In this document: one piece after another, positions 1 to 7,663 of the stretch
Numbering within the stretch: position 1 is the first letter of the stretch
How the letters are laid out: every line of letters starts with the position of its first letter
Assembly (NCBI GenBank): GCA_964482055.1
Contig: CAYZVX010000008.1
Span: 1-54,060 of the forward strand
From: G020354085 sp964482055
GTDB lineage: Bacteria; Pseudomonadota; Gammaproteobacteria; Acidiferrobacterales; Sulfurifustaceae
Length of the DNA: 54,060 bases
Direction: 5' to 3'
Notes under the pieces: generated by a model
Databases searched by the model: none
What the model saw: only the letters and a program-made list of their open reading frames with translations
Told to the model about the DNA's origin: nothing
Program-made: the position numbers and the translations under genes

Positions 1-298
1 TGAAGTCTTGCAGGGCCTGGGTATCGAGGGTGTCCAGCTCTTGGCGCAGGGTCTTTAGTTCAGATTTCTCTTGGGTCGCGTCTTCTTTCTTCCCGAGCTT
101 GGTGTCGAGCTTCTCGAGGCGGTCTTCGAGGGTTGCGAGGTGTTTGCTGAGTTTTTCTTCGTTGCCCGGGGCAACGGAGGCGCTTGGGGTCTTGCCCGGG
201 AGTTGGGCGGCGATCGCGAGGGGCTGAAGCGTAAGCCCGAGGAAGGCGACGATCAGTATCGAGGCCGTCGCCTTGAGGAAGATCGGTGAGCGTCGCAT
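1..298 (-). CDS. Secreted coiled-coil protein, N-terminal part only (runs off the window)
   Basis: An open frame starts at an ATG (complement of 296-298) and stays open for 99 codons to the window edge. Residues 1-31 form a signal peptide: MRR start, hydrophobic core SILIVAFLGLTL, then an AIAA/Q cleavage-like site. Residues 46-98 are rich in Glu, Lys and Leu with heptad-like leucines, so a coiled coil is likely. The combination of signal peptide, coiled coil and an ALQDF-type segment reminds me of the start of large secreted transglutaminase/RHS-type proteins in other gammaproteobacteria. That is recollection only, and the diagnostic domains would lie outside the window. There is no clear Shine-Dalgarno sequence before the ATG. 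No function is assigned. Confidence 0.6.
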   Translation of the reverse strand, partial: MRRSPIFLKATASILIVAFLGLTLQPLAIAAQLPGKTPSASVAPGNEEKLSKHLATLEDRLEKLDTKLGKKEDATQEKSELKTLRQELDTLDTQALQDF

Positions 299-1235
299 CG
301 CGGCGATCGGTGCGATCGCCTGCTTGGCTCTCCCCTGCGCCTGCTCCCTTGGCCGCATACCGTCCCTACTCCCGCGTGGAGGGTGGTTGTTTTGTTCTTG
401 TCGTTGTCGGCGAGGAAAACTACCGAAGGCGCGATGGGTCGTCAATACGGATGACGAGAAGAATCTTCGCGCCGGTGAGCTCGCGACATTCGCTTGACGG
501 CTTTCAAAAGCCATTCCAACTCGGCGAAGAGAGCCGGCAATCAAGGGCAGGCCCCGACACGTGTTCTATTTGTGCAGGGCAACCCGATCGCGTCCGCCGT
601 CGAGATGCGAGACGCTACGCCCTACGAGCGCGCTGACAACGATCTACCTTCTGGCCGCTTGCCCCTGACCCGAATTTGGCATCAGTGCTCTGCGGCGCCG
701 TTAGATTAAACACCGTGGTGTCGACATGAATCCCGGGTTGCCGCCCGCCGGAGGAGTCCGAGCGGCTGATTCAACAAACCGAAAACGCGGATCGCTCCCT
801 TCTCAAACCATGAAGGACGATCCCCAACGTCAGCGATGCAGTCCGGTCCAGGCGCGCACACCGGTCCCGTCGTAGGTCGCGGCGATGGCGCCGCAGTTGG
901 CGAACAACGACTCGGGCCGGTCGTAAATCACCCAGTTGAACATGGACCGGTCGGGAGCGGCGGGGACCGACCGAAATTACCACCTCCGGCCAATGCACAA
1001 TGCGACCGGTGGGAGAGCAGGCCGCAAAGAACGTGCATGCCGTCACCAGCAGTTCGCGCGCCAGGCGGTACAGCGATTGATCGTCCATTGGGAACCCTCG
1101 TCGAAGGTCGCACGATAGCGCGGTCAGGAACCGTTACCAATCCCGGTGTGGGTCGGCGGAGCGATTTCCGGCGCCGTGCCAAGCCGGTGGCGATTCCTTA
1201 TACTGCGCGCGTCTCCCGACCCTTGACGGTGGCGC
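299..1235. other. Long stretch without a convincing gene
   Basis: Several open frames cross this 937-base stretch on both strands, but none has a recognisable product, a good ribosome binding site and consistent coding character together. The most protein-like piece is a 37-codon minus-strand frame at 830-943, which starts MFNWVIYDRPESLF and has no Shine-Dalgarno sequence. It may be a gene remnant. The part from about 300 to 720 looks less GC-rich than the flanking genes. The right end carries the likely promoter of the amidohydrolase gene. No tRNA, transposase or repeat was seen. Confidence 0.5.
1199..1204 (+). promoter_or_regulatory. Possible -10 box for the mtaD-ubiG-gph-rmuC operon
   Basis: TATACT matches the sigma-70 -10 consensus at five of six positions and lies 31 bases before the ATG at 1236. 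No convincing -35 hexamer is found 16-18 bases upstream. It is offered only as the best candidate start region for the operon. Confidence 0.25.
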
Positions 1236-2567
1236 ATGAAAGAAATCGATACCCTGCTGCATGCCCGCTGGGTGGTGCCGGTTGAGCCCGATGCCACGGT
1301 GCGCGAACACCACAGCGTCGCCATCCACGACGGGCGCATCCTGGCGGTGCTGCCGACGCGCGAGGCACAGGCGCGCTATCGCGCCGCGCAGTCGCTCGAT
1401 CTCGCGACGCATGCGCTGGTGCCCGGCTTCGTCAACGCCCACACGCACGCCGCGATGACGCTGTTCCGCGGGCTGGCGGATGATCTGCCGCTCATGGACT
1501 GGCTCAATCACCATGTCTGGCCGGCGGAACAGAAATGGGTCGGTGCGCAGTTCGTGCGCGACGGCACCGAGCTCGCGATCGCGGAGATGTTGAAGGGCGG
1601 GACCACCTGCTTCAACGACATGTACTTCTTCGCCGAAGACACGGCGCGCGTCGCGCATGACATCGGCATGCGCGCCTGCGTCGGTCTCATTATGGTGGAT
1701 TTCCCGAGTAACTACGCGCAGGCACCCGAAGAGTACCTGCACAAGGGGCTCAAGTTGCGCGATGAGCTGCGCCACAGCGAGCTGATCGCCACCGCCTTCG
1801 CTCCGCACGCGCCCTACACGGTCTCGGACGACCCCTTCGCCCGGATCCGCACCGTCAACAACGAGCTCAACCTGCCGGTGCACATCCACGTGCACGAGAC
1901 CGCCCACGAGGTCGAGGGCAGCCTGGCCAAGACCGGGATGCGCCCGCTCAAGCGCCTGGAGCGCCTCGAGCTGCTCGATCCCAGCCTGGTCGCCGTGCAC
2001 ATGACGCAGCTCACCCAGGAGGAGATCGACACCCTGGCGCGGGCCGGCGCCAGCGTCGTGCACTGTCCGGAGTCGAACCTGAAGCTCGCGAGCGGCTTCT
2101 GCCCGGTGCAGAAGCTGCTCGCCGCAGGCGTCAACGTGGCGCTCGGCACCGATGGAGCGGCGAGCAACAATGATCTCGACATGATCGGCGAGATGCGCAC
2201 TGCCGCGCTGCTCGCCAAGGGCGTGAGCAATGACGCCACGGCCGTGCCCGCGCACGTAGCACTGCGCATGGCGACCTTGAACGGCGCGCGGGCGCTCGGG
2301 CTGGAGGCGCGCATCGGATCGCTCACCGTTGGCAAGTACGCCGATCTGGTCGCCATCGATCTCTCCCCGACCGCCACGCAGCCAGTCTACGACCCGGTGT
2401 CACACATCGTGTATGCCGCCACGCGCGAACAGGTCACCGACGTGTGGGTGGCAGGCCGGCAACTGCTGAGGGCGCGCCGTCTCACCACGCTCGATGAACA
2501 GGCGATCCTGAGCAGGGCCGCGCGCTGGCGTGATAAGATCTTCACCGCTGACCACGCGGCGAACTGA
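1236..2567 (+). CDS. mtaD: TRZ/ATZ family amidohydrolase, probable 5'-methylthioadenosine / S-adenosylhomocysteine deaminase
   Basis: This 443-residue cytosolic metal-dependent deaminase fits the amidohydrolase superfamily branch that converts methylthioadenosine or S-adenosylhomocysteine to the inosine derivative. The metal-binding HTH motif is at residues 69-71 (NAHTHAAM). Further ligands lie in the HIHVHET segment near the middle and the LGTDG segment near residue 307. The C-terminal IGSLTVGKYADLVAID stretch is the usual second-half beta-sandwich signature. The stop is 2 bases before ubiG, so the genes are probably co-transcribed. The order amidohydrolase-ubiG-HAD phosphatase matches P. 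aeruginosa PA3170-PA3172, where PA3170 is reported as an MTA deaminase. Other purine-like substrates cannot be excluded. Confidence 0.88.
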   Translation: MKEIDTLLHARWVVPVEPDATVREHHSVAIHDGRILAVLPTREAQARYRAAQSLDLATHALVPGFVNAHTHAAMTLFRGLADDLPLMDWLNHHVWPAEQKWVGAQFVRDGTELAIAEMLKGGTTCFNDMYFFAEDTARVAHDIGMRACVGLIMVDFPSNYAQAPEEYLHKGLKLRDELRHSELIATAFAPHAPYTVSDDPFARIRTVNNELNLPVHIHVHETAHEVEGSLAKTGMRPLKRLERLELLDPSLVAVHMTQLTQEEIDTLARAGASVVHCPESNLKLASGFCPVQKLLAAGVNVALGTDGAASNNDLDMIGEMRTAALLAKGVSNDATAVPAHVALRMATLNGARALGLEARIGSLTVGKYADLVAIDLSPTATQPVYDPVSHIVYAATREQVTDVWVAGRQLLRARRLTTLDEQAILSRAARWRDKIFTADHAAN

Positions 2568-2569
2568 CG

Positions 2570-3280
2570 ATGTCTACCCCGCACCCCAACGTCGACCGCG
2601 CCGAAATCGCCAAGTTCGAGGCGCTCGCCCAGCGCTGGTGGGATCCGGCCGGCGAGTTCAAGCCGCTGCACGACATCAATCCGCTGCGCCTGAAGTTCAT
2701 CAACGACCGGGTTGACTTGAAGGGCAAGCGCGTGCTCGATGTCGGCTGCGGCGGCGGCATCCTCTCGGAAAGCATGGCAGCGCTCGGCGCCGACGTGACC
2801 GGCATCGACCTGGGTGAGGCGCCGCTCGCGGTCGCCCGGCTGCATCTCAAGGAGAGCGGGCAGAACGTCACGTACCTGCAGGTCAGCGCCGAGCACCTGG
2901 CGCAGGAACGACCGGGCGACTTCGATGTCGTGACCTGCCTCGAGCTGCTGGAACATGTGCCCGACCCGGCCTCCACGATCCGCGCCTGCGCCGAGCTCGT
3001 GAAACCGGGCGGCGCGGTGGTGTTCTCCACCATCAACCGCAACCCGAAATCCTTCCTGTTCGCCGTCATCGGCGCGGAGTACGTCTTGAACCTGCTGCCG
3101 CGCGGCACGCACGAGTACATGAAGTTCATCCGCCCCTCGGAGCTGGAGCGCTGGGCGCGCGCCGCCGGCCTCACGCTGCGCGAGCTGATCGGCATGCACT
3201 ACAACCCGCTCACCCGCCAGTACACGCTCGGGCCCGGTGTGGACGTCAACTACCTCGCGCTCACCGAACGCAGCGCCTGA
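2570..3280 (+). CDS. ubiG: Ubiquinone biosynthesis O-methyltransferase UbiG
   Basis: This 236-residue SAM-dependent methyltransferase carries out both O-methylation steps of ubiquinone synthesis. It begins with the family's FEALAQRWWDPAGEFKPLH segment. It has the SAM motif I VLDVGCGGGILSE at about residues 55-67, then the acidic motif II region and the LELLEHVPDP segment near residue 126. The C-terminal HEYMKFIRPSEL and GMHYNPL stretches are typical of UbiG. Length and start match the family. It lies 2 bases after the amidohydrolase stop and 38 bases before the phosphatase gene. Its presence implies a ubiquinone-based respiratory chain. Confidence 0.97.
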   Translation: MSTPHPNVDRAEIAKFEALAQRWWDPAGEFKPLHDINPLRLKFINDRVDLKGKRVLDVGCGGGILSESMAALGADVTGIDLGEAPLAVARLHLKESGQNVTYLQVSAEHLAQERPGDFDVVTCLELLEHVPDPASTIRACAELVKPGGAVVFSTINRNPKSFLFAVIGAEYVLNLLPRGTHEYMKFIRPSELERWARAAGLTLRELIGMHYNPLTRQYTLGPGVDVNYLALTERSA

Positions 3281-3318
3281 GCCGCGGCGGCCCCGCGCCG
3301 GGCCCAGATGTCCAGCCG

Positions 3319-3978
3319 ATGATCCGAACTGTCCTGTTTGACCTCGACGGCACGCTCGCCGACACGGCGCCCGATCTGGCGCAGGCCCTCAACACGCTGC
3401 TCGCCGAGGAGTCCCGCGCCGCGCTCCCCTTCGCGCGCATCCGCCCGGTGGTATCGCACGGCAGTCCCGGCCTGCTCAAGCTCGGCTTCGGCATCGCCCC
3501 GCACGATGCGTCCTTCGCCCGGCTGCGCGAGCGCCTCCTGGCCATCTACGCGGCGAACCTGTGCCGTGCCACGCGCCTGTTTCCCGGAATCTCCGAGCTG
3601 CTCATCGAGCTCCGGCGGCGCGGGCTCAACTGGGGCATCGTGACCAACAAGCCGGCGTTCCTCACCGAACCGCTCATTGCGCAGCTGCCACTGCCCTACG
3701 CACCGGCCTGCATCGTGAGCGGCGACACCACGACCAACCGCAAGCCGCACCCGGAGCCGATGCTGCTGGCGTGCACGCGCGCCGGCAGCCTCCCCGACCA
3801 GTGCCTGTACGTGGGCGACGCCGAGCGTGACATCGAGGCCGGGCGCGTGGCCGGCCTGCGCACGCTGGTGGCGCTGTTCGGCTACATCGAGGACAATGAA
3901 CACCCACACACCTGGGGCGCCAGCGGCCTCGTGCACACGCCGATGGAGATCCTCGACTGGCTCGCGCGCGATGAGTGA
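3319..3978 (+). CDS. gph: HAD phosphatase, phosphoglycolate phosphatase-like (Gph or MupP)
   Basis: This 219-residue HAD-IA phosphatase has motif I FDLDGTLADTAPD at the N-terminus, motif II TNK near residue 113, the motif III lysine in NRKPHPEP near residue 142, and motif IV VGDAERDIEAG near residue 165. Sequence alone does not separate 2-phosphoglycolate phosphatase from MupP, the N-acetylmuramate-6-phosphate phosphatase of peptidoglycan recycling. The gene order amidohydrolase-ubiG-phosphatase is that of P. aeruginosa, where the third gene (PA3172) is mupP, so MupP deserves equal weight. The symbol follows the common database name. Its end overlaps the start of rmuC by 8 bases. Confidence 0.85.
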   Translation: MIRTVLFDLDGTLADTAPDLAQALNTLLAEESRAALPFARIRPVVSHGSPGLLKLGFGIAPHDASFARLRERLLAIYAANLCRATRLFPGISELLIELRRRGLNWGIVTNKPAFLTEPLIAQLPLPYAPACIVSGDTTTNRKPHPEPMLLACTRAGSLPDQCLYVGDAERDIEAGRVAGLRTLVALFGYIEDNEHPHTWGASGLVHTPMEILDWLARDE

Positions 3979-5197
3979 CACGGCTCTGTTTGCGATCGTC
4001 GCCGTCGTCGGCCTGCTGGCCGGGCTGCTCGGTTACGCGATCGCACACCTGCGCGCCCAACGCCGCATCACCGAGCTCAGCACCACGCTCAATCTCGAGC
4101 GCGACGCCGCGCAGCAAAAGCTCGCGCATCTGCAACAGACCTTCGCGACGCTGTCGCAGCAGGCGCTGCGCGACAACCATCAGGCGTTCCTGCAGCTCGC
4201 GCAGGAAACGCTCAAGCAGTTCCACATCCAGGCGCAGGGCGACCTCGCCGCGCGCGAAAAGGCAGTCGAGTCCCTGGTCAAACCGATCCGCGAGGCGCTG
4301 GAGAAAACCGAACAGCAGATGCGCCTCATGGAGAATGAGCGGCGCGAGGCCTACGGGTCGCTCTCCAAACATCTCGAAACCATGGCCCAGACCCAGCAGC
4401 TGCTGCACGGCGAGACGCGCAACCTGGTGGCCGCGCTGCGCCGCCCCGAGGTGCGCGGCCAGTGGGGCGAGCTCACGCTCAAGCGCCTGGTGGAGCTCGC
4501 CGGCATGGTCGAGCACTGCGACTTCTACGAGCAGGTGCAGCTCGACACGCCGCAGGGGCGCCTGCGGCCGGACATGGTGGTGCGCATGCCGGGCGGGCGC
4601 GAGATCGTGGTCGACGTGAAGACCCCGCTCGATGCCTACCTGAGCGCGGTTGAGGCCACCGATGAGGAGACGCGCCGCCGCCACCTCGAGCACCACGCAC
4701 GCAAGGTGCGCGAACGCGTCAAGGAGCTCGCCTCCAAGGCCTACTGGGAGCAGTTCGCCAACGCGCCCGATTTCGTGGTGCTGTTCATCCCGGGCGAGCA
4801 CTTTCTCGGCGCCGCGCTCGACCTCGACCGCACCCTGCTCGAGGACGCCCTGCGCCAGAACATCATCCTCGCCACCCCGACCAACCTGGTCGCGCTGCTG
4901 CGCACCGTCGCCTATGGCTGGCGGCAGGAGGCGCTCACCGCCAACGCCGAGCGCATCCGCGACCTCGGGGTGGAGCTCTATGGCCGGCTCGCCACCTTCA
5001 GCGAGCACCTGGCCAAGCTCGGGCGCAGCCTGGACGCCGCAGTGACCGATTACAACAAGGCGGTCGGCTCCTTTGAGGCCAAGGTCCTGCCCGGGGCCCG
5101 CAAGTTTCCGGACATGGGCGTGCAGGCCGGCAAGGCTGTGGAAGAGCCGGCCCAGGTCGAAAAAGCTCCCCGCCAGATCGCCACCGCACGCGACTGA
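3971..5197 (+). CDS. rmuC: DNA recombination protein RmuC family
   Basis: The start is the ATG at 3971 inside the last codons of the phosphatase gene (8-base overlap), giving 408 residues. Residues 4-24 form one N-terminal membrane helix. Residues 30-150 are a long coiled coil rich in Gln, Glu and Leu. From about residue 155 the RmuC domain follows, with RPEVRGQWGE, the PD-(D/E)XK-like VVDVKTPLDAYL and the FIPGEHFL stretches. RmuC proteins limit inversions and are thought to process DNA structures; the biochemical activity is not firmly known. Longer upstream in-frame starts would run deep into the phosphatase gene and are rejected. Confidence 0.93.
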   Translation: MSDTALFAIVAVVGLLAGLLGYAIAHLRAQRRITELSTTLNLERDAAQQKLAHLQQTFATLSQQALRDNHQAFLQLAQETLKQFHIQAQGDLAAREKAVESLVKPIREALEKTEQQMRLMENERREAYGSLSKHLETMAQTQQLLHGETRNLVAALRRPEVRGQWGELTLKRLVELAGMVEHCDFYEQVQLDTPQGRLRPDMVVRMPGGREIVVDVKTPLDAYLSAVEATDEETRRRHLEHHARKVRERVKELASKAYWEQFANAPDFVVLFIPGEHFLGAALDLDRTLLEDALRQNIILATPTNLVALLRTVAYGWRQEALTANAERIRDLGVELYGRLATFSEHLAKLGRSLDAAVTDYNKAVGSFEAKVLPGARKFPDMGVQAGKAVEEPAQVEKAPRQIATARD

Positions 5198-5268
5198 GAC
5201 CGGCCGGCGCGCCGAGCGCGTGTCAATTTCCCGGCGCCCGTGGTACAGGTCTTGCACACCTCGGTCGT

Positions 5269-6237
5269 GTGATCGCGTCGCAGAAATCCGCCGAGCTGCC
5301 CAAGATCCTGCTGGTCGAAGACTCGCAGACCACGCGCGCCCTGCTGACCAAGTACCTCGCCGGCCACTACGAGCTGCTGCACGCCGCCGACGGTCAGGCG
5401 GCGTGGGAGCTGCTCAACGCGCGCGCCGACATCGAGCTCGTCATCACCGACATCCAGATGCCGCGCATGAGCGGCCAGCAGCTGCTGGTCGCCATCCGCA
5501 AGAGCAACGCCGAGCGTTTTCGCAACCTGCCGGTCATCGTGATGACCACCGCGGACGACAACACCGACCGCAACCTCGCGTTCCTCAATGGCGCCAACGA
5601 CTTCATCACGAAACCGATCGACGAGTTCGAGCTACAGGCGCGCGTCGCCGTCCACCACAAGCTCGCGCGCACGATTCGCGAGCTCGAGGCCTCGCGCCGC
5701 GCGCTCGCTTTGCAGGCCGCCACCGACCCGCTCACGCAACTGAAGAACCGGCGCGCCTTCTTCGACAATGCGGAGAAGTTCTTCGCGCAGGCCCGCCGCT
5801 ACCACTCCGACCTGTCCTTGATGTTGCTCGACATCGATCACTTCAAACGCATCAACGACACGCACGGACACCACGGCGGCGACGAGGCGCTCGCGCACCT
5901 CGCGGCGGTGCTGTCGCGCATGACCCGCTCCGAGGACACCGTCGCCCGCATCGGTGGCGAGGAGTTCGGCGTGCTCCTGCCGGACACCAACCGACTCGGG
6001 GCGGCGGTGCTGGCCGAGCGCGTGCGCGCCGCCGTCGAGCGCGAGCCGTTCCTCCTCGGCGGGCAGACCGTGCACATCACGGTCAGCATCGGTATTGCGT
6101 CCTTCGGCCCCGATGGGCTGGATGCGATCGACCAGCTCATGAGCGCCGCCGACCGGCGGCTTTATCTCGCCAAGAGCGCCGGGCGCAACCGCATCTGCGT
6201 CAGCGACGACGGCAGATCGAGCTTCGCCGGCGGATAG
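5269..6237 (+). CDS. Response regulator with GGDEF domain, probable diguanylate cyclase
   Basis: The 322-residue protein starts at GTG 5269. Residues 8-125 are a receiver domain with the phospho-acceptor Asp61 in VITDIQMPRM, the conserved Thr of VIVMTTADD and Lys of FITKPID. A short helix joins it to a GGDEF domain at 155-320. The catalytic motif is GGEEF (229-233), which is active in this family. The product-inhibition site RSED (220-223) is placed exactly five residues before it. It should make cyclic di-GMP when phosphorylated and shut down when product accumulates. No cognate histidine kinase is nearby. The gap to rmuC is 71 bases. Confidence 0.93.
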   Translation: MIASQKSAELPKILLVEDSQTTRALLTKYLAGHYELLHAADGQAAWELLNARADIELVITDIQMPRMSGQQLLVAIRKSNAERFRNLPVIVMTTADDNTDRNLAFLNGANDFITKPIDEFELQARVAVHHKLARTIRELEASRRALALQAATDPLTQLKNRRAFFDNAEKFFAQARRYHSDLSLMLLDIDHFKRINDTHGHHGGDEALAHLAAVLSRMTRSEDTVARIGGEEFGVLLPDTNRLGAAVLAERVRAAVEREPFLLGGQTVHITVSIGIASFGPDGLDAIDQLMSAADRRLYLAKSAGRNRICVSDDGRSSFAGG

Positions 6238-6328
6238 GCCGAAGAGACCGGCCGACGAGCCGCGCCCCGCGGCCCCGGCGGCGTGCAGTCCGAGCAGCTA
6301 CTATGTTTGTTTTGAGTGAGCGGTAAGC

Positions 6329-6357
6329 AGTGAACGGTAAGCGGTAAACCGTTCACT
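6329..6357. repeat. Inverted repeat within a run of GTGAAC-type repeats
   Basis: AGTGAACGGT (6329-6338) and ACCGTTCACT (6348-6357) form a perfect 10-bp stem with a 9-base loop. Related GTGAACNGT/ACTGTTCAC words continue to about 6373. The block lies between the GGDEF gene and the CARDB-like gene. There is no T tract, so it is more likely a dispersed repeat than an intrinsic terminator. Confidence 0.55.
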
Positions 6358-6392
6358 ATTCACTGTTCACTGCTGACTGCTCTCACTACCCT

Positions 6393-6917
6393 ATGCCATC
6401 TGGCCTTCACTCAAAGCCCCTCACGATGCTCGTGCTGCTGGGCGCGCTGCTCGCGAGCGCATCCGCCGGCGCGGCCGCACCGAGCCGCAGTGCGGCGCGA
6501 GACGAAGCGCCGGCGGAAGACCCGCCCAAGACCCCGCCGCCAAAACGCGCGGACCTGGTGGTGGCGCGCCTCACGCTGAGCAGTCCATCGATTAATCGAC
6601 GCACCACCAAGGTTCGCGTGCAGGTGCGCAACCTCGGCGAGCTCACGGCCAAGCCCACGGGACTCATCGTCTCGTGCGTCCTGCTCGAATCCGAGAAGAA
6701 GCGCCGCCCCTGCCCCGGCTCCAACCCCCCGGCCCGGCTCCACGTTCCGAGCCTGGCCGTCAACGCCGAGCGCACCTTCGAAGTGCCGCTCAGCCGTTTC
6801 CTGCTCCCGGTCGGCCAGCCCGGTCACTACGAGATCAAGGCGCTCCTCGACACCCGCGGCAAGGTGATCGAGAACAACGAGTACAACAACTCAGGAGTTC
6901 TACGCTTTCAGTATTGA
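6393..6917 (+). CDS. Secreted CARDB-like domain protein
   Basis: The 174-residue protein begins with a signal peptide (hydrophobic LVLLGALLASASA, Ala-rich cleavage region near residue 29). A proline-rich linker with PPKTPPPK follows. Residues 52-174 resemble a CARDB / adhesion-related Ig-like domain: it opens with ADLVVARLTL, has alternating beta-strand pattern VRVQVRNLGE, and closes with the typical VIENNEYNNSG. Such domains bind other proteins or surfaces; no catalytic residues are seen. A second ATG at 6426 (before the hydrophobic core) is an alternative start. It is convergent with the Rsd-like gene, 152 bases away. Confidence 0.7.
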   Translation: MPSGLHSKPLTMLVLLGALLASASAGAAAPSRSAARDEAPAEDPPKTPPPKRADLVVARLTLSSPSINRRTTKVRVQVRNLGELTAKPTGLIVSCVLLESEKKRRPCPGSNPPARLHVPSLAVNAERTFEVPLSRFLLPVGQPGHYEIKALLDTRGKVIENNEYNNSGVLRFQY

Positions 6918-7069
6918 CCCTGAGCGCGGCGGTCGTCGCGAGTGCACGGTGAGGCGTTCGGCACCTGGGCACGAGACGCCAGGAGATTAAACGGTCTGCC
7001 GCGTGGAAGAAGCAGAGACGCCGTGCGCGGCGAACTGACGCCGCGGCGGGCGTTAGGCGTTGGAAATAT

Positions 7070-7558
7070 TCACGCGCGCGGCGCGAGCAGCGCGTTGATG
7101 ATCCGGTCTTCGTATTCGATGCGGGCGGCCAGCTCTTCGCCGAGCCGTGACAGCTCGTTTTGAAATGCCGGCCCGATCTCGAACAGCTGGCCGGAGTCGT
7201 ACTTGTCGTTGAAGTCAAGGGCGATCTGGGTGGTGGCGGCGATGCGCGGGTACAACCCCTCGGCAAGCGCCGCGATCTCGCGCCGCCGCTCGGTGCCGTT
7301 GACGATGCGCTCGTACAGCGAGAAGTGCCCGGCCGCGATGTAGTCGACCAGCACCTGGCAGAACTCCTGCAACAGCTCCTGCGTAGGCTTGTGCGCGCGG
7401 CTCCCCTGACCCGGCTCCACGCCGGCCAGGCGGCAGAACAGCGCCAGCATCTCGGTGCGCTCGGCGACGAGCTTCGTTATCGTGTCCTTGGTGCCGGAAC
7501 GACGCTCCGCGACGGTCGCGTCCTTGTTGGTCCGCCCGGCTGGGGAATTGTGCGGCAT
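7070..7558 (-). CDS. Rsd/AlgQ family regulator of sigma 70
   Basis: 162 residues from the ATG at 7558. That start is chosen because a strong AGGAGGG sequence (7564-7570) lies 5 bases before it; a longer frame starting at 7594 lacks this. The conserved features of the Rsd/AlgQ family are visible: the LVAERTEMLALFCRLAGVEP helix, the LLQEFCQVLVDYIAAGHFSLYERI helix and the IALDFNDKY segment. Rsd binds the housekeeping sigma factor and AlgQ affects alginate and virulence control in Pseudomonas. The gene stands alone, divergent from nothing, upstream of which ffh ends 105 bases away on the same strand. Confidence 0.85.
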   Translation of the reverse strand: MPHNSPAGRTNKDATVAERRSGTKDTITKLVAERTEMLALFCRLAGVEPGQGSRAHKPTQELLQEFCQVLVDYIAAGHFSLYERIVNGTERRREIAALAEGLYPRIAATTQIALDFNDKYDSGQLFEIGPAFQNELSRLGEELAARIEYEDRIINALLAPRA

Positions 7559-7563
7559 TACGT

Positions 7564-7570
7564 CCCTCCT
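7564..7570 (-). promoter_or_regulatory. Ribosome binding site deciding the rsd-like start
   Basis: The minus strand reads AGGAGGG here, 5 bases before the ATG at 7558. It is one of the strongest Shine-Dalgarno sequences in the window and favours the short form of the Rsd-like protein over the form starting at 7594. Confidence 0.75.
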
Positions 7571-7592
7571 GTTCACCCCCGTTGGCCGGGCC

Positions 7593-7620
7593 ATTATTGC
7601 CCAAGACGCGCGCGCTGCAA
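7593..7620 (-). promoter_or_regulatory. Possible sigma-70 promoter of the rsd-like gene
   Basis: On the minus strand TTGCAG (7615-7620) and AATAAT (7593-7598) are separated by 16 bases. The -10 matches consensus at five of six positions, the -35 at only three. It is 34 bases before the start codon, in the right place for a promoter between ffh and the Rsd-like gene. Confidence 0.3.
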
Positions 7621-7647
7621 AAGCTTTTTCCCGCTGCTATCCGCTCG

Positions 7648-7663
7648 CGCCGGAAAACCGGCG
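7648..7663 (-). terminator. Hairpin directly after the ffh stop codon
   Basis: CGCCGG and CCGGCG form a perfect 6-bp stem with a 4-base loop (TTTT in the transcript) starting at the base after the ffh stop. No T run follows the stem, so it is a candidate 3'-end or stability hairpin and not a classic intrinsic terminator. Confidence 0.35.

Noticed and set aside
771..1088. 105-codon minus-strand frame in the gene-poor stretch
   Set aside because: Its translation shifts character midway, is arginine-rich at the end and has no ribosome binding site; at most it overlaps a degraded gene.
836..1285. 149-codon plus-strand frame before the amidohydrolase gene
   Set aside because: It overlaps the start of the amidohydrolase gene, has no ribosome binding site and no family resemblance.
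1134..2255. Long minus-strand frame opposite the amidohydrolase gene
   Set aside because: It is the antisense shadow of a clearly conserved gene in GC-rich DNA and has no recognisable domain.
6329..6375. Intrinsic terminator of the GGDEF gene
   Set aside because: The stem is not followed by a T tract and related words continue beyond it, which fits a repeat better.
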